NCBI GenBank assembly: GCA_949775045.1
Contig: OX459101.1
Coordinates: 1-64,000, forward strand
Length of the DNA stretch: 64,000 nucleotides
Direction: 5' to 3'
DNA from: Metridium senile
Lineage: Eukaryota > Cnidaria > Anthozoa > Actiniaria > Metridiidae
How positions within the stretch are numbered: position 1 is the first letter of the stretch; each line of letters starts with the position of its first letter. Below are positions 15,001-30,301 of the stretch, piece by piece. Below the pieces are notes generated by a model. That model did not search any database. It worked only from the letters and a program-made list of their open reading frames with translations, and was not told the DNA's origin. Made by a program: the position numbers and the translations under genes.

Positions 15001-18000
15001 CGTTCCCTTATGTAACCTTTGTTCATAGGTGAACAAAGGTTCCTAATGTAACTTTGTGATCCCTTTTGTATCCTTACCATGGGTGCAAAAGGGAAAAACG
15101 TTCCCTTATGTAACCTTTGTTCATAGGTCAACAAAGTTCCCTAATGTAACTTTGTGATCCCTTTTGTAACCTTACCATGGGTGCAAAAGGGAAAAACGTT
15201 CCCTTATGTAACCTTTGTTCATAGGGTGAACAAAGGTCCCTAATGTAACTTTGTGATCCCTTTTGTAACCTTACCATGGGTGCAAAAGGGAAAAACGTTC
15301 CCTTAGGTAACCTTTGTTCATAGGTGAACAAATGTCCCTAATGTAACCTTGTGATCCCTTTTGTAACCTTACCATGTGTGCAAAAGGGAAAAACGATCCC
15401 TTATGTAACCTTTGTTCATAGGGTGAACAAAGGTCCCTAATGTAACTTTGTCATCCCTTTTGTAACCTAAACATGGGTGCAAAAGGGAAAAACGTTCCCT
15501 TATGTAACCTTTGTTCATAGGTGAACAAAGGTCCCTAATGTAACCTTGTGATCCCTTTTGTAACCTTACCATGTGTGCAAAAGGGAAAAACGATCCCTTA
15601 TGTAACCTTTGTTCATAGGTGAACAAAGGTCCCTAATGTAACCTTGTGATCCCTTTTGTAACCTTACCATGTGTGCAAAAGGGAAAAACGATCCCTTATG
15701 TAACCTTTGTTCATACGTGAACAAAGGTCCCTAATGTAACCTTGTGATCCCTTTTGTAACCTTACCATGTGTGCAAAAGGGAAAAACGATCCCTTATGTA
15801 ACCTTTGTTCATAGGTGAACAAAGTTCCCTAATGTAACCTTGTGATCCCTTTTGTAACCTTACCATGTGTGCAAAAGGGAAAAACGATCCCTTATGTAAC
15901 CTTTGTTCATAGGTGAACAAAGGTCCCTAATGTAACCTTGTGATCCCTTTTGTAACCTTACCATGTGTGCAAAAGGGAAAAACGATCCCTTATGTAACCT
16001 TTGTTCATAGGTGAACAAAGGTCCCTAATGTAACCTTGTGATCCCTTTTGTAACCTTACCATGTGTGCAAAAGGGAAAAACGATCCCTTATGTAACCTTT
16101 GTTCATAGGTGAACAAAGGTCCCTAATGTAACTTTGTGATCCCTTTTGTAACCTTACCATGTGTGCAAAAGGGAAAAACGATCCCTTATGTAACCTTTGT
16201 TCATACGTGAACAAAGGTCCCTAATGTAACCTTGTGATCCCTTTTGTAACCTTACCATGTGTGCAAAAGGGAAAAACGATCCCTTATGTAACCTTTGTTC
16301 ATAGGTGAACAAAGGTCCCTAATGTAACTTTGTGATCCCTTTTGTAACCTTACCATGGGTGCAAAAGGGAAAAACGTTCCCTTAGGTAACCTTTGTTCAT
16401 AGGTGAACAAATGTCCCTAATGTAACTTTCTGATCCCTTTTGTAACCTAAACATGGGTGCAAAAGGGAAAAACGTTCCCTTATGTAACCTTTGTTCATAG
16501 GTGAACAAATGTCCCTAATGTAACTTTGTGATCCCTTTTGTATCCTTTCCATGGGTGCAAAAGGGAAAAACGTTCCCTTATGTAACCTTGGTTCATAGGG
16601 TGAACAAAGGTCTATAATGTAACTTTGTGATCCTTTTTCTAACCTTACAATGGGTGCAAAAGGGAAAAACGTTCCCTTATGTAACCTTTGTTCATAGGTG
16701 AACAAAGGTTCCTAATGTAACTTTGTGATCCTTTTTGTAACCTTACCATGGGTGCAAAAGGGAAAAAAGTTCCCTTATGTAACCTTTGTTCATAGGTCAA
16801 CAAAGTTCCCTAATGTAACTTTGTGATCCCTTTTGTAACCTTACCATGGGTGCAAAAGGGAAAAACGTTCCCTTATGTATCCTTTGTTCATAGGGTGAAC
16901 AAAGGTCCCTAATGTAACTTTGTGATTCTTTTTCTAACCTTACCATTAGTGCAAAAGGGAAAAACGTTCCCTTATGTAACCTTTGTTCATAGGGTGAACA
17001 AAGGTCCCTAATGTAACTTTGTCATCCCTTTTGTAACCTAAACATGGGTGCAAAAGGGAAAAACGTTTCCTTATGTATCCTTTGTTCATAGGTGAACAAA
17101 GGTCCCTAATGTAACTTTGTGATCCCTTTTGTATCCTTACCATGGGTGCAAAAGGGAAAAACGTTCCCTTATGTAACCTTTGTTCATAGGTCAACAAAGT
17201 TCCCTAATGTAACTTTGTGATCCCTTTTGTAACCTTACCATGTGTGCAAAAGGGAAAAACGTTCCCTTATGTAACCTTTGTTCATAGGGTGAACAAAGGT
17301 CCCTAATGTAACTTTGTGATCCCTTTTGTAACCTTACCATGGGTGCAAAAGGGAAAAACGTTCCCTTAGGTAACCTTTGTTCATAGGTGAACAAATGTCC
17401 CTAATGTAACCTTGTGATCCCTTTTGTAACCTTACCATGTGTGCAAAAGGGAAAAACGATCCCTTATGTAACCTTTGTTCATAGGTGAACAAAGGTCCCT
17501 AATGTAACTTTGTGATCCCTTTTGTAACCTTACCATGTGTGCAAAAGGGAAAAACGATCCCTTATGTAACCTTTGTTCATACGTGAACAAAGGTCCCTAA
17601 TGTAACCTTGTGATCCCTTTTGTAACCTTACCATGTGTGCAAAAGGGAAAAACGATCCCTTATGTAACCTTTGTTCATAGGTGAACAAAGGTCCCTAATG
17701 TAACTTTGTGATCCCTTTTGTAACCTTACCATGGGTGCAAAAGGGAAAAACGTTCCCTTAGGTAACCTTTGTTCATAGGTGAACAAATGTCCCTAATGTA
17801 ACTTTCTGATCCCTTTTGTAACCTAAACATGGGTGCAAAAGGGAAAAACGTTCCCTTATGTAACCTTTGTTCATAGGTGAACAAATGTCCCTAATGTAAC
17901 TTTGTGATCCCTTTTGTATCCTTTCCATGGGTGCAAAAGGGAAAAACGTTCCCTTATGTAACCTTGGTTCATAGGGTGAACAAAGGTCTATAATGTAACT

Positions 18001-21000
18001 TTGTGATCCTTTTTCTAACCTTACAATGGGTGCAAAAGGGAAAAACGTTCCCTTATGTAACCTTTGTTCATAGGTGAACAAAGGTTCCTAATGTAACTTT
18101 GTGATCCTTTTTGTAACCTTACCATGGGTGCAAAAGGGAAAAAAGTTCCCTTATGTAACCTTTGTTCATAGGTCAACAAAGTTCCCTAATGTAACTTTGT
18201 GATCCCTTTTGTAACCTTACCATGGGTGCAAAAGGGAAAAACGTTCCCTTATGTATCCTTTGTTCATAGGGTGAACAAAGGTCCCTAATGTAACTTTGTG
18301 ATTCTTTTTCTAACCTTACCATTAGTGCAAAAGGGAAAAACGTTCCCTTATGTAACCTTTGTTCATAGGGTGAACAAAGGTCCCTAATGTAACTTTGTCA
18401 TCCCTTTTGTAACCTAAACATGGGTGCAAAAGGGAAAAACGTTTCCTTATGTATCCTTTGTTCATAGGTGAACAAAGGTCCCTAATGTAACTTTGTGATC
18501 CCTTTTGTATCCTTACCATGGGTGCAAAAGGGAAAAACGTTCCCTTATGTAACCTTTGTTCATAGGTCAACAAAGTTCCCTAATGTAACTTTGTGATCCC
18601 TTTTGTAACCTTACCATGGGTGCAAAAGGGAAAAACGTTCCCTTATGTAACCTTTGTTCATAGGGTGAACAAAGGTCCCTAATGTAACTTTGTGATCCCT
18701 TTTGTAACCTTACCATGGGTGCAAAAGGGAAAAACGTTCCCTTAGGTAACCTTTGTTCATAGGTGAACAAATGTCCCTAATGTAACCTTGTGATCCCTTT
18801 TGTAACCTTACCATATGTGCAAAAGGGAAAAACGATCCCTTATGTAACCTTTGTTCATAGGTGAACAAATGTCCCTAATGTAACTTTGTGATCCCTTTTG
18901 TATCCTTTCCATGGGTGCAAAAGGGAAAAACGTTCCCTTATGTAACCTTGGTTCATAGGGTGAACAAAGGTCTATAATGTAACTTTGTGATCCTTTTTCT
19001 AACCTTACAATGGGTGCAAAAGGGAAAAACGTTCCCTTATGTAACCTTTGTTCATAGGTGAACAAAGGTTCCTAATGTAACTTTGTGATCCTTTTTGTAA
19101 CCTTACCATGGGTGCAAAAGGGAAAAAAGTTCCCTTATGTAACCTTTGTTCATAGGTCAACAAAGTTCCCTAATGTAACTTTGTGATCCCTTTTGTAACC
19201 TTACCATGGGTGCAAAAGGGAAAAACGTTCCCTTATGTATCCTTTGTTCATAGGGTGAACAAAGGTCCCTAATGTAACTTTGTGATCCCTTTTGTAACCT
19301 TACCATGTGTGCAAAAGGGAAAAACGATCCCTTATGTAACCTTTGTTCATAGGTGAACAAAGGTCCCTAATGTAACCTTGTGATCCCTTTTGTAACCTTA
19401 CCATGTGTGCAAAAGGGAAAAACGATCCCTTATGTAACCTTTGTTCATAGGTGAACAAAGGTCCCTAATGTAACCTTGTGATCCCTTTTGTAACCTTACC
19501 ATGTGTGCAAAAGGGAAAAACGATCCCTTATGTAACCTTTGTTCATAGGTGAACAAAGGTCCCTAATGTAACTTTGTGATCCCTTTTGTAACCTTACCAT
19601 GAGTGCAAAAGGGAAAAACGATCCCTTATGTAACCTTTGTTCATAGGTGAACAAAGGTCCCTAATGTAACCTTGTGATCCCTTTTGTAACCTTACCATGT
19701 GAGCAAAAGGGAAAAACGATCCCTTATGTAACCTTTGTTCATAGGTGAACAAATGTCCCTAATGTAACTTTGTGATCCCTTTTGTATCCTTTCCATGGGT
19801 GCAAAAGGGAAAAACGTTCCCTTATGTAACCTTGGTTCATAGGGTGAACAAAGGTCCCTAATGTAACTTTGTGATCCTTTTTCTAACCTTACAATGGGTG
19901 CAAAAGGGTAAAACGTTCTCTTATGTAACCTTTGTTCATAGGTGAACAAAGGTTCCTAATGTAACTTTGTGATCTTTTTTGTAACCTTACCATGGGTGGA
20001 AAAGGGAAAAAAGTTCCCTTATGTAACCTTTGTTCATAGGTCAACAAAGTTCCCTAATGTAACTTTGTGATCCCTTTTGTAACCTTACCATGGGTGCAAA
20101 AGGGAAAAACGTTCCCTTATGTATACTTTGTTCATAGGGTGAACAAAGGTCCCTAATGTAACTTTGTGATTCTTTTTCTAACCTTACCATTAGTGCAAAA
20201 GGGAAAAACGTTCCCTTATGTAACCTTTGTTCATAGGGTGAACAAAGGTCCCTAATGTAACTTTGTCATCCCTTTTGTAACCTAAACATGGGTGCAAAAG
20301 GGAAAAACGTTTCCTTATGTATCCTTTGTTCATAGGTGAACAAAGGTCCCTAATGTAACTTTGTGATCCCTTTTGTATCCTTACCATGGGTGCAAAAGGG
20401 AAAAACGTTCCCTTATGTAACCTTTGTTCATACGTGAACAAAGGTCCCTAATGTAACCTTGTGATCCCTTTTGTAACCTTACCATGTGTGCAAAAGGGAA
20501 AAACGATCCCTTATGTAACCTTTGTTCATAGGTGAACAAAGGTCCCTAATGTAACCTTGTGATCCCTTTTGTAACCTTACCATGTGTGCAAAAGGGAAAA
20601 ACGATCCCTTATGTAACCTTTGTTCATAGGTGAACAAAGGTCCCTAATGTAACCTTGTGATCCCTTTTGTAACCTTACCATGTGTGCAAAAGGGAAAAAC
20701 GATCCCTTATGTAACCTTTGTTCATAGGTGAACAAAGGTCCCTAATGTAACCTTGTGATCCCTTTTGTAACCTTACCATGTGTGCAAAAGGGAAAAACGA
20801 TCCCTTATGTAACCTTTGTTCATAGGTGAACAAAGGTTCCTAATGTAACCTTGTGATCCCTTTTGTAACCTTACCATGTGTGCAAAAGGGAAAAACGATC
20901 CCTTATTTAACCTTTGTTCATAGGTGAACAAAGGTCGCTAATGTAACCTTGTGATCCCTTTTGTAACCTTACCATGTGTGCAAAAGGGAAAAACGATCCC

Positions 21001-23819
21001 TTATGTAACCTTTGTTCATAGGTGAACAAAGGTCCCTAATGTAACTTTGTGATCCCTTTTGTAACCTTACCATGGGTGCAAAAGGGAAAAACGATCCCTT
21101 ATGTAACCTTTGTTCATAGGTGAACAAAGGTCCCTAATGTAACCTTGTGATCCCTTTTGTAACCTTACCATGTGTGCAAAAGGGAAAAACGATCCCTTAT
21201 GTAACCTTTGTTCATAGGTGAACAAATGTCCCTAATGTAACTTTGTGATCCCTTTTGTATCCTTTCCATGGGTGCAAAAGGGAAAAACGTTCCCTTATGT
21301 AACCTTGGTTCATAGGGTGAACAAAGGTCCCTAATGTAACTTTGTGATCCTTTTTCTAACCTTACAATGGGTGCAAAAGGGAAAAACGTTCTCTTATGTA
21401 ACCTTTGTTCATAGGTGAACAAAGGTTCCTAATGTAACTTTGTGATCCTTTTTGTAACCTTACCATGGGTGGAAAAGGGAAAAAAGTTCCCTTATGTAAC
21501 CTTTGTTCATAGGTCAACAAAGTTCCCTAATGTAACTTTGTGATCCCTTTTGTAACCTTACCATGGGTGCAAAAGGGAAAAACGTTCCCTTATGTATACT
21601 TTGTTCATAGGGTGAACAAAGGTCCCTAATGTAACTTTGTGATTCTTTTTCTAACCTTACCATTAGTGCAAAAGGGAAAAACGTTCCCTTATGTAACCTT
21701 TGTTCATAGGGTGAACAAAGGTCCCTAATGTAACTTTGTCATCCCTTTTGTAACCTAAACATGGGTGCAAAAGGGAAAAACGTTTCCTTATGTATCCTTT
21801 GTTCATAGGTGAACAAAGGTCCCTAATGTAACTTTGTGATCCCTTTTGTATCCTTACCATGGGTGCAAAAGGGAAAAACGTTCCCTTATGTAACCTTTGT
21901 TCATACGTGAACAAAGGTCCCTAATGTAACCTTGTGATCCCTTTTGTAACCTTACCATGTGTGCAAAAGGGAAAAACGATCCCTTATGTAACCTTTGTTC
22001 ATAGGTGAACAAAGGTCCCTAATGTAACCTTGTGATCCCTTTTGTAACCTTACCATGTGTGCAAAAGGGAAAAACGATCCCTTATGTAACCTTTGTTCAT
22101 AGGTGAACAAAGGTCCCTAATGTAACCTTGTGATCCCTTTTGTAACCTTACCATGTGTGCAAAAGGGAAAAACGATCCCTTATGTAACCTTTGTTCATAG
22201 GTGAACAAAGGTCCCTAATGTAACCTTGTGATCCCTTTTGTAACCTTACCATGTGTGCAAAAGGGAAAAACGATCCCTTATGTAACCTTTGTTCACAGGT
22301 GAACAAAGGTCCCTAATGTAACCTTGTGATCCCTTTTGTAACCTTACCATGTGTGCAAAAGGGAAAAACGATCCCTTATGTAACCTTTGTTCATAGGTGA
22401 ACAAAGGTTCCTAATGTAACCTTGTGATCCCTTTTGTAACCTTACCATGTGTGCAAAAGGGAAAAACGATCCCTTATGTAACCTTTGTTCATAGGTGAAC
22501 AAATGTCCCTAATGTAACTTTGTGATCCCTTTTGTATCCTTTCCATGGGTGCAAAAGGGAAAAACGTTCCCTTATGTAACCTTGGTTCATAGGGTGAACA
22601 AAGGTCCCTAATGTAACTTTGTGATCCTTTTTCTAACCTTACAATGGGTGCAAAAGGGAAAAACGTTCTCTTATGTAACCTTTGTTCATAGGTGAACAAA
22701 GGTTCCTAATGTAACTTTGTGATCCTTTTTGTAACCTTACCATGGGTGGAAAAGGGAAAAAAGTTCCCTTATGTAACCTTTGTTCATAGGTCAACAAAGT
22801 TCCCTAATGTAACTTTGTGATCCCTTTTGCAACCTTACCATGGGTGCAAAAGGGAAAAACGTTCCCTTATGTATACTTTGTTCATAGGGTGAACAAAGGT
22901 CCCTAATGTAACTTTGTGATTCTTTTTCTAACCTTACCATTAGTGCAAAAGGGAAAAACGTTCCCTTATGTAACCTTTGTTCATAGGGTGAACAAAGGTC
23001 CCTAATGTAACTTTGTCATCCCTTATGTAACCTAAACATGGGTGCAAAAGGGAAAAACGTTTCCTTATGTATCCTTTGTTCATAGGTGAACAAAGGTCCC
23101 TAATGTAACTTTGTGATCCCTTTTGTATCCTTACCATGGGTGCAAAAGGGAAAAACGTTCCCTTATGTAACCTTTGTTCATACGTGAACAAAGGTCCCTA
23201 ATGTAACCTTGTGATCCCTTTTGTAACCTTACCATGTGTGCAAAAGGGAAAAACGATCCCTTATGTAACCTTTGTTCATAGGTGAACAAAGGTCCCTAAT
23301 GTAACCTTGTGATCCCTTTTGTAACCTTACCATGTGTGCAAAAGGGAAAAACGATCCCTTATGTAACCTTTGTTCATAGGTGAACAAAGGTCCCTAATGT
23401 AACCTTGTGATCCCTTTTGTAACCTTACCATGTGTGCAAAAGGGAAAAACGATCCCTTATGTAACCTTTGTTCATAGGTGAACAAAGGTCCCTAATGTAA
23501 CCTTGTGATCCCTTTTGTAACCTTACCATGTGTGCAAAAGGGAAAAACGATCCCTTATGTAACCTTTGTTCATAGGTGAACAAAGGTTCCTAATGTAACC
23601 TTGTGATCCCTTTTGTAACCTTACCATGTGTGCAAAAGGGAAAAACGATCCCTTATGTAACCTTTGTTCATAGGTGAACAAAGGTCCCTAATGTAACCTT
23701 GTGATCCCTTTTGTAACCTTACCATGTGTGCAAAAGGGAAAAACGATCCCTTATGTAACCTTTGTTCATAGGTGAACAAAGGTCCCTAATGTAACCTTGT
23801 GATCCCTTTTGTAACCTTA

Positions 23820-26800
23820 CCATGGGTGCAAAAGGGAAAAACGTTCCCTTAGGTAACCTTTGTTCATAGGTGAACAAATGTCCCTAATGTGACTTTCTGA
23901 TCCCTTTTGTAACCTAAACATGGGTGCAAAAGGGAAAAACGTTCCCTTATGTAACCTTTGTTCATAGGTGAACAAATGTCCCTAATGTAACTTTGTGATC
24001 CCTTTTGTATCCTTTCCATGGGTGCAAAAGGGAAAAACGTTCCCTTATGTAACCTTTGTTCATAGGTGAACAAAGGTTCCTAATGTAACTTTGTGATCCT
24101 TTTTGTAACCTTACCATGGGTGCAAAAGGGAAAAAAGTTCCCTTATGTAACCTTTCTTCATAGGTCAACAAAGTTCCCTAATGTAACTTTGTGATCCCTT
24201 TTGTAACCTTACCATGGGTGCAAAAGGGAAAAACGTTCCCTTATGTATACTTTGTTCATAGGGTGAACAAAGGTCCCTAATGTAACTTTGTGATTCTTTT
24301 TCTAACCTTACCATTAGTGCAAAAGGGAAAAACGTTCCCTTATGTAACCTTTGTTCATAGGGTGAACAAAGGTCCCTAATGTAACTTTGTCATCCCTTTT
24401 GTAACCTAAACATGGGTGCAAAAGGGAAAAACGTTTCCTTATGTATCCTTTGTTCATAGGTGAACAAAGGTCCCTAATGTAACTTTGTGATCCCTTTTGT
24501 ATCCTTACCATGGGTGCAAAAGGGAAAAACGATCCCTTATGTAACCTTTGTTCATAGGTGAACAAAGGTCCCTAATGTAACCTTGTGATCCCTTTTGTAA
24601 CCTTACCATGGGTGCAAAAGGGAAAAACGTTCCCTTAGGTAACCTTTGTTCATAGGTGAACAAATGTCCCTAATGTAACCTTGTGATCCCTTTTGTAACC
24701 TTACCATGTGTGCAAAAGGGAAAAACGATCCCTTATGTAACCTTTGTTCATAGGTGAACAAATGTCCCTAATGTAACTTTGTGATCCCTTTTGTATCCTT
24801 TCCATGGGTGCAAAAGGGAAAAACGTTCCCTTATGTAACCTTGGTTCATAGGGTGAACAAAGGTCCCTAATGTAACTTTGTGATCCTTTTTCTAACCTTA
24901 CAATGGGTGCAAAAGGGAAAAACGTTCTCTTATGTAATCTTTGTTCATAGGTGAACAAAGGTTCCTAATGTAACTTTGTGATCCTTTTTGTAACCTTACC
25001 ATGGGTGCAAAAGGGAAAAAAGTTCCCTTATGTAACCTTTGTTCATAGGTCAACAAAGTTCCCTAATGTAACTTTGTGATCCCTTTTGTAACCTTACCAT
25101 GGGTGCAAAAGGGAAAAACGTTCCCTTATGTATACTTTGTTCATAGGGTGAACAAAGGTCCCTAATTTAACTTTGTGATTCTTTTTCTAACCTTACCATT
25201 AGTGCAAAAGGGAAAAACGTTTCCTTATGTATCCTTTGTTCATAGGTGAACAAAGGTCCCTAATGTAACTTTGTGATCCCTTTTGTATCCTTTCCATGGG
25301 TGCAAAAGGGAAAAACGTTCCCTTATGTAACCTTGGTTCATAGGGTGAACAAAGGTCCCTAATGTAACTTTGTGATCCTTTTTCTAACCTTACAATGGGT
25401 GCAAAAGGGAAAAACGTTCTCTTATGTAACCTTTGTTCATAGGTGAACAAAGGTTCCTAATGTAACTTTGTGATCCTTTTTGTAACCTTACCATGAGTGG
25501 AAAAGGGAAAAAAGTTCCCTTATGTAACCTTTGTTCATATGTCAACAAAGTTCCCTAATGTAACTTTGTGATCCCTTTTGTAACCTTACCATGGGTGCAA
25601 AAGGGAAAAACGTTCCCTTATGTATACTTTGTTCATAGGGTGAACAAAGGTCCCTAATGTAACTTTGTGATTCTTTTTCTAACCTTACCATTAGTGCAAA
25701 AGGGAAAAACGTTCCCTTATGTAACCTTTGTTCATAGGGTGAACAAAGGTCCCTAATGTAACTTTGTCATCCCTTATGTAACCTAAACATGGGTGCAAAA
25801 GGGAAAAACGTTTCCTTATGTATCCTTTGTTCATAGGTGAACAAAGGTCCCTAATGTAACTTTGTGATCCCTTTTGTATCCTTACCATGGGTGCAAAAGG
25901 GAAAAACGTTCCCTTATGTAACCTTTGTTCATACGTGAACAAAGGTCCCTAATGTAACCTTGTGATCCCTTTTGTAACCTTACCATGTGTGCAAAAGGGA
26001 AAAACGATCCCTTATGTAACCTTTGTTCATAGGTGAACAAAGGTCCCTAATGTAACCTTGTGATCCCTTTTGTAACCTTACCATGTGTGCAAAAGGGAAA
26101 AACGATCCCTTATGTAACCTTTGTTCATAGGTGAACAAAGGTCCCTAATGTAACCTTGTGATCCCTTTTGTAACCTTACCATGTGTGCAAAAGGGAAAAA
26201 CGATCCCTTATGTAACCTTTGTTCATAGGTGAACAAAGGTCCCTAATGTAACCTTGTGATCCCTTTTGTAACCTTACCATGTGTGCAAAAGGGAAAAACG
26301 ATCCCTTATGTAACCTTTGTTCATAGGTGAACAAAGGTTCCTAATGTAACCTTGTGATCCCTTTTGTAACCTTACCATGTGTGCAAAAGGGAAAAACGAT
26401 CCCTTATGTAACCTTTGTTCATAGGTGAACAAAGGTTCCTAATGTAACCTTGTGATCCCTTTTGTAACCTTACCATGTGTGCAAAAGGGAAAAACGATCC
26501 CTTATGTAACCTTTGTTCATAGGTGAACAAAGGTCCCTAATGTAACCTTGTGATCCCTTTTGTAACCTTACCATGTGTGCAAAAGGGAAAAACGATCCCT
26601 TATGTAACCTTTGTTCATAGGTGAACAAAGGTCCCTAATGTAACCTTGTGATCCCTTTTGTAACCTTACCATGTGTGCAAAAGGGAAAAACGATCCCTTA
26701 TGTAACCTTTGTTCATAGGTGAACAAAGGTCCCTAATGTAACCTTGTGATCCCTTTTGTAACCTTACCATGTGTGCAAAAGGGAAAAACGATCCCTTATG

Positions 26801-29800
26801 TAACCTTTGTTCATAGGTGAACAAAGGTTCCTAATGTAACCTTGTGATCCCTTTTGTAACCTTACCATGTGTGCAAAAGGGAAAAACGATCCCTTATGTA
26901 ACCTTTGTTCATAGGTGAACAAAGGTCCCTAATGTAACCTTGTGATCCCTTTTGTAACCTTACCATGTGTGCAAAAGGGAAAAACGATCCCTTATGTAAC
27001 CTTTGTTCATAGGTGAACAAAGGTCCCTAATGTAACCTTGTGATCCCTTTTGTAACCTTACCATGGGTGCAAAAGGGAAAAACGTTCCCTTAGGTAACCT
27101 TTGTTCATAGGTGAACAAATGTCCCTAATGTGACTTTCTGATCCCTTTTGTAACCTAAACATGGGTGCAAAAGGGAAAAACGTTCCCTTATGTAACCTTT
27201 GTTCATAGGTGAACAAATGTCCCTAATGTAACTTTGTGATCCCTTTTGTATCCTTTCCATGGGTGCAAAAGGGAAAAACGTTCCCTTATGTAACCTTTGT
27301 TCATAGGTGAACAAAGGTTCCTAATGTAACTTTGTGATCCTTTTTGTAACCTTACCATGGGTGCAAAAGGGAAAAAAGTTCCCTTATGTAACCTTTCTTC
27401 ATAGGTCAACAAAGTTCCCTAATGTAACTTTGTGATCCCTTTTGTAACCTTACCATGGGTGCAAAAGGGAAAAACGTTCCCTTATGTATACTTTGTTCAT
27501 AGGGTGAACAAAGGTCCCTAATGTAACTTTGTGATTCTTTTTCTAACCTTACCATTAGTGCAAAAGGGAAAAACGTTCCCTTATGTAACCTTTGTTCATA
27601 GGGTGAACAAAGGTCCCTAATGTAACTTTGTCATCCCTTTTGTAACCTAAACATGGGTGCAAAAGGGAAAAACGTTTCCTTATGTATCCTTTGTTCATAG
27701 GTGAACAAAGGTCCCTAATGTAACTTTGTGATCCCTTTTGTATCCTTACCATGGGTGCAAAAGGGAAAAACGATCCCTTATGTAACCTTTGTTCATAGGT
27801 GAACAAAGGTCCCTAATGTAACCTTGTGATCCCTTTTGTAACCTTACCATGGGTGCAAAAGGGAAAAACGTTCCCTTAGGTAACCTTTGTTCATAGGTGA
27901 ACAAATGTCCCTAATGTAACCTTGTGATCCCTTTTGTAACCTTACCATGTGTGCAAAAGGGAAAAACGATCCCTTATGTAACCTTTGTTCATAGGTGAAC
28001 AAATGTCCCTAATGTAACTTTGTGATCCCTTTTGTATCCTTTCCATGGGTGCAAAAGGGAAAAACGTTCCCTTATGTAACCTTGGTTCATAGGGTGAACA
28101 AAGGTCCCTAATGTAACTTTGTGATCCTTTTTCTAACCTTACAATGGGTGCAAAAGGGAAAAACGTTCTCTTATGTAATCTTTGTTCATAGGTGAACAAA
28201 GGTTCCTAATGTAACTTTGTGATCCTTTTTGTAACCTTACCATGGGTGCAAAAGGGAAAAAAGTTCCCTTATGTAACCTTTGTTCATAGGTCAACAAAGT
28301 TCCCTAATGTAACTTTGTGATCCCTTTTGTAACCTTACCATGGGTGCAAAAGGGAAAAACGTTCCCTTATGTATACTTTGTTCATAGGGTGAACAAAGGT
28401 CCCTAATTTAACTTTGTGATTCTTTTTCTAACCTTACCATTAGTGCAAAAGGGAAAAACGTTTCCTTATGTATCCTTTGTTCATAGGTGAACAAAGGTCC
28501 CTAATGTAACTTTGTGATCCCTTTTGTATCCTTTCCATGGGTGCAAAAGGGAAAAACGTTCCCTTATGTAACCTTGGTTCATAGGGTGAACAAAGGTCCC
28601 TAATGTAACTTTGTGATCCTTTTTCTAACCTTACAATGGGTGCAAAAGGGAAAAACGTTCTCTTATGTAACCTTTGTTCATAGGTGAACAAAGGTTCCTA
28701 ATGTAACTTTGTGATCCTTTTTGTAACCTTACCATGAGTGGAAAAGGGAAAAAAGTTCCCTTATGTAACCTTTGTTCATATGTCAACAAAGTTCCCTAAT
28801 GTAACTTTGTGATCCCTTTTGTAACCTTACCATGGGTGCAAAAGGGAAAAACGTTCCCTTATGTATACTTTGTTCATAGGGTGAACAAAGGTCCCTAATG
28901 TAACTTTGTGATTCTTTTTCTAACCTTACCATTAGTGCAAAAGGGAAAAACGTTCCCTTATGTAACCTTTGTTCATAGGGTGAACAAAGGTCCCTAATGT
29001 AACTTTGTCATCCCTTATGTAACCTAAACATGGGTGCAAAAGGGAAAAACGTTTCCTTATGTATCCTTTGTTCATAGGTGAACAAAGGTCCCTAATGTAA
29101 CTTTGTGATCCCTTTTGTATCCTTACCATGGGTGCAAAAGGGAAAAACGTTCCCTTATGTAACCTTTGTTCATACGTGAACAAAGGTCCCTAATGTAACC
29201 TTGTGATCCCTTTTGTAACCTTACCATGTGTGCAAAAGGGAAAAACGATCCCTTATGTAACCTTTGTTCATAGGTGAACAAAGGTCCCTAATGTAACCTT
29301 GTGATCCCTTTTGTAACCTTACCATGTGTGCAAAAGGGAAAAACGATCCCTTATGTAACCTTTGTTCATAGGTGAACAAAGGTCCCTAATGTAACCTTGT
29401 GATCCCTTTTGTAACCTTACCATGTGTGCAAAAGGGAAAAACGATCCCTTATGTAACCTTTGTTCATAGGTGAACAAAGGTCCCTAATGTAACCTTGTGA
29501 TCCCTTTTGTAACCTTACCATGTGTGCAAAAGGGAAAAACGATCCCTTATGTAACCTTTGTTCATAGGTGAACAAAGGTTCCTAATGTAACCTTGTGATC
29601 CCTTTTGTAACCTTACCATGTGTGCAAAAGGGAAAAACGATCCCTTATGTAACCTTTGTTCATAGGTGAACAAAGGTTCCTAATGTAACCTTGTGATCCC
29701 TTTTGTAACCTTACCATGTGTGCAAAAGGGAAAAACGATCCCTTATGTAACCTTTGTTCATAGGTGAACAAAGGTCCCTAATGTAACCTTGTGATCCCTT

Positions 29801-30301
29801 TTGTAACCTTACCATGTGTGCAAAAGGGAAAAACGATCCCTTATGTAACCTTTGTTCATAGGTGAACAAAGGTCCCTAATGTAACCTTGTGATCCCTTTT
29901 GTAACCTTACCATGTGTGCAAAAGGGAAAAACGATCCCTTATGTAACCTTTGTTCATAGGTGAACAAAGGTCCCTAATGTAACCTTGTGATCCCTTTTGT
30001 AACCTTACCATGTGTGCAAAAGGGAAAAACGATCCCTTATGTAACCTTTGTTCATAGGTGAACAAAGGTTCCTAATGTAACCTTGTGATCCCTTTTGTAA
30101 CCTTACCATGTGTGCAAAAGGGAAAAACGATCCCTTATGTAACCTTTGTTCATAGGTGAACAAAGGTCCCTAATGTAACCTTGTGATCCCTTTTGTAACC
30201 TTACCATGTGTGCAAAAGGGAAAAACGATCCCTTATGTAACCTTTGTTCATAGGTGAACAAAGGTCCCTAATGTAACTTTGTGATCCCTTTTGTAACCTT
30301 A
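23820..30301. repeat. Higher-order satellite duplication, two 3241-bp copies
   Basis: Two adjacent stretches of about 33 monomers each (roughly 23820-27060 and 27061-30301) share private variants at exactly 3241 bp spacing. CCTTTCTTCA is at 24151 and 27392. CCTAATTTA is at 25161 and 28402. TTATGTAATC is at 24930 and 28171. A third, shorter copy follows from about 30302, offset 2455 bp from the second (CCTAATTTA again at 30857). It lacks the first 786 bp, equal to eight monomers. This is the signature of unequal exchange between misaligned arrays. Confidence 0.85.
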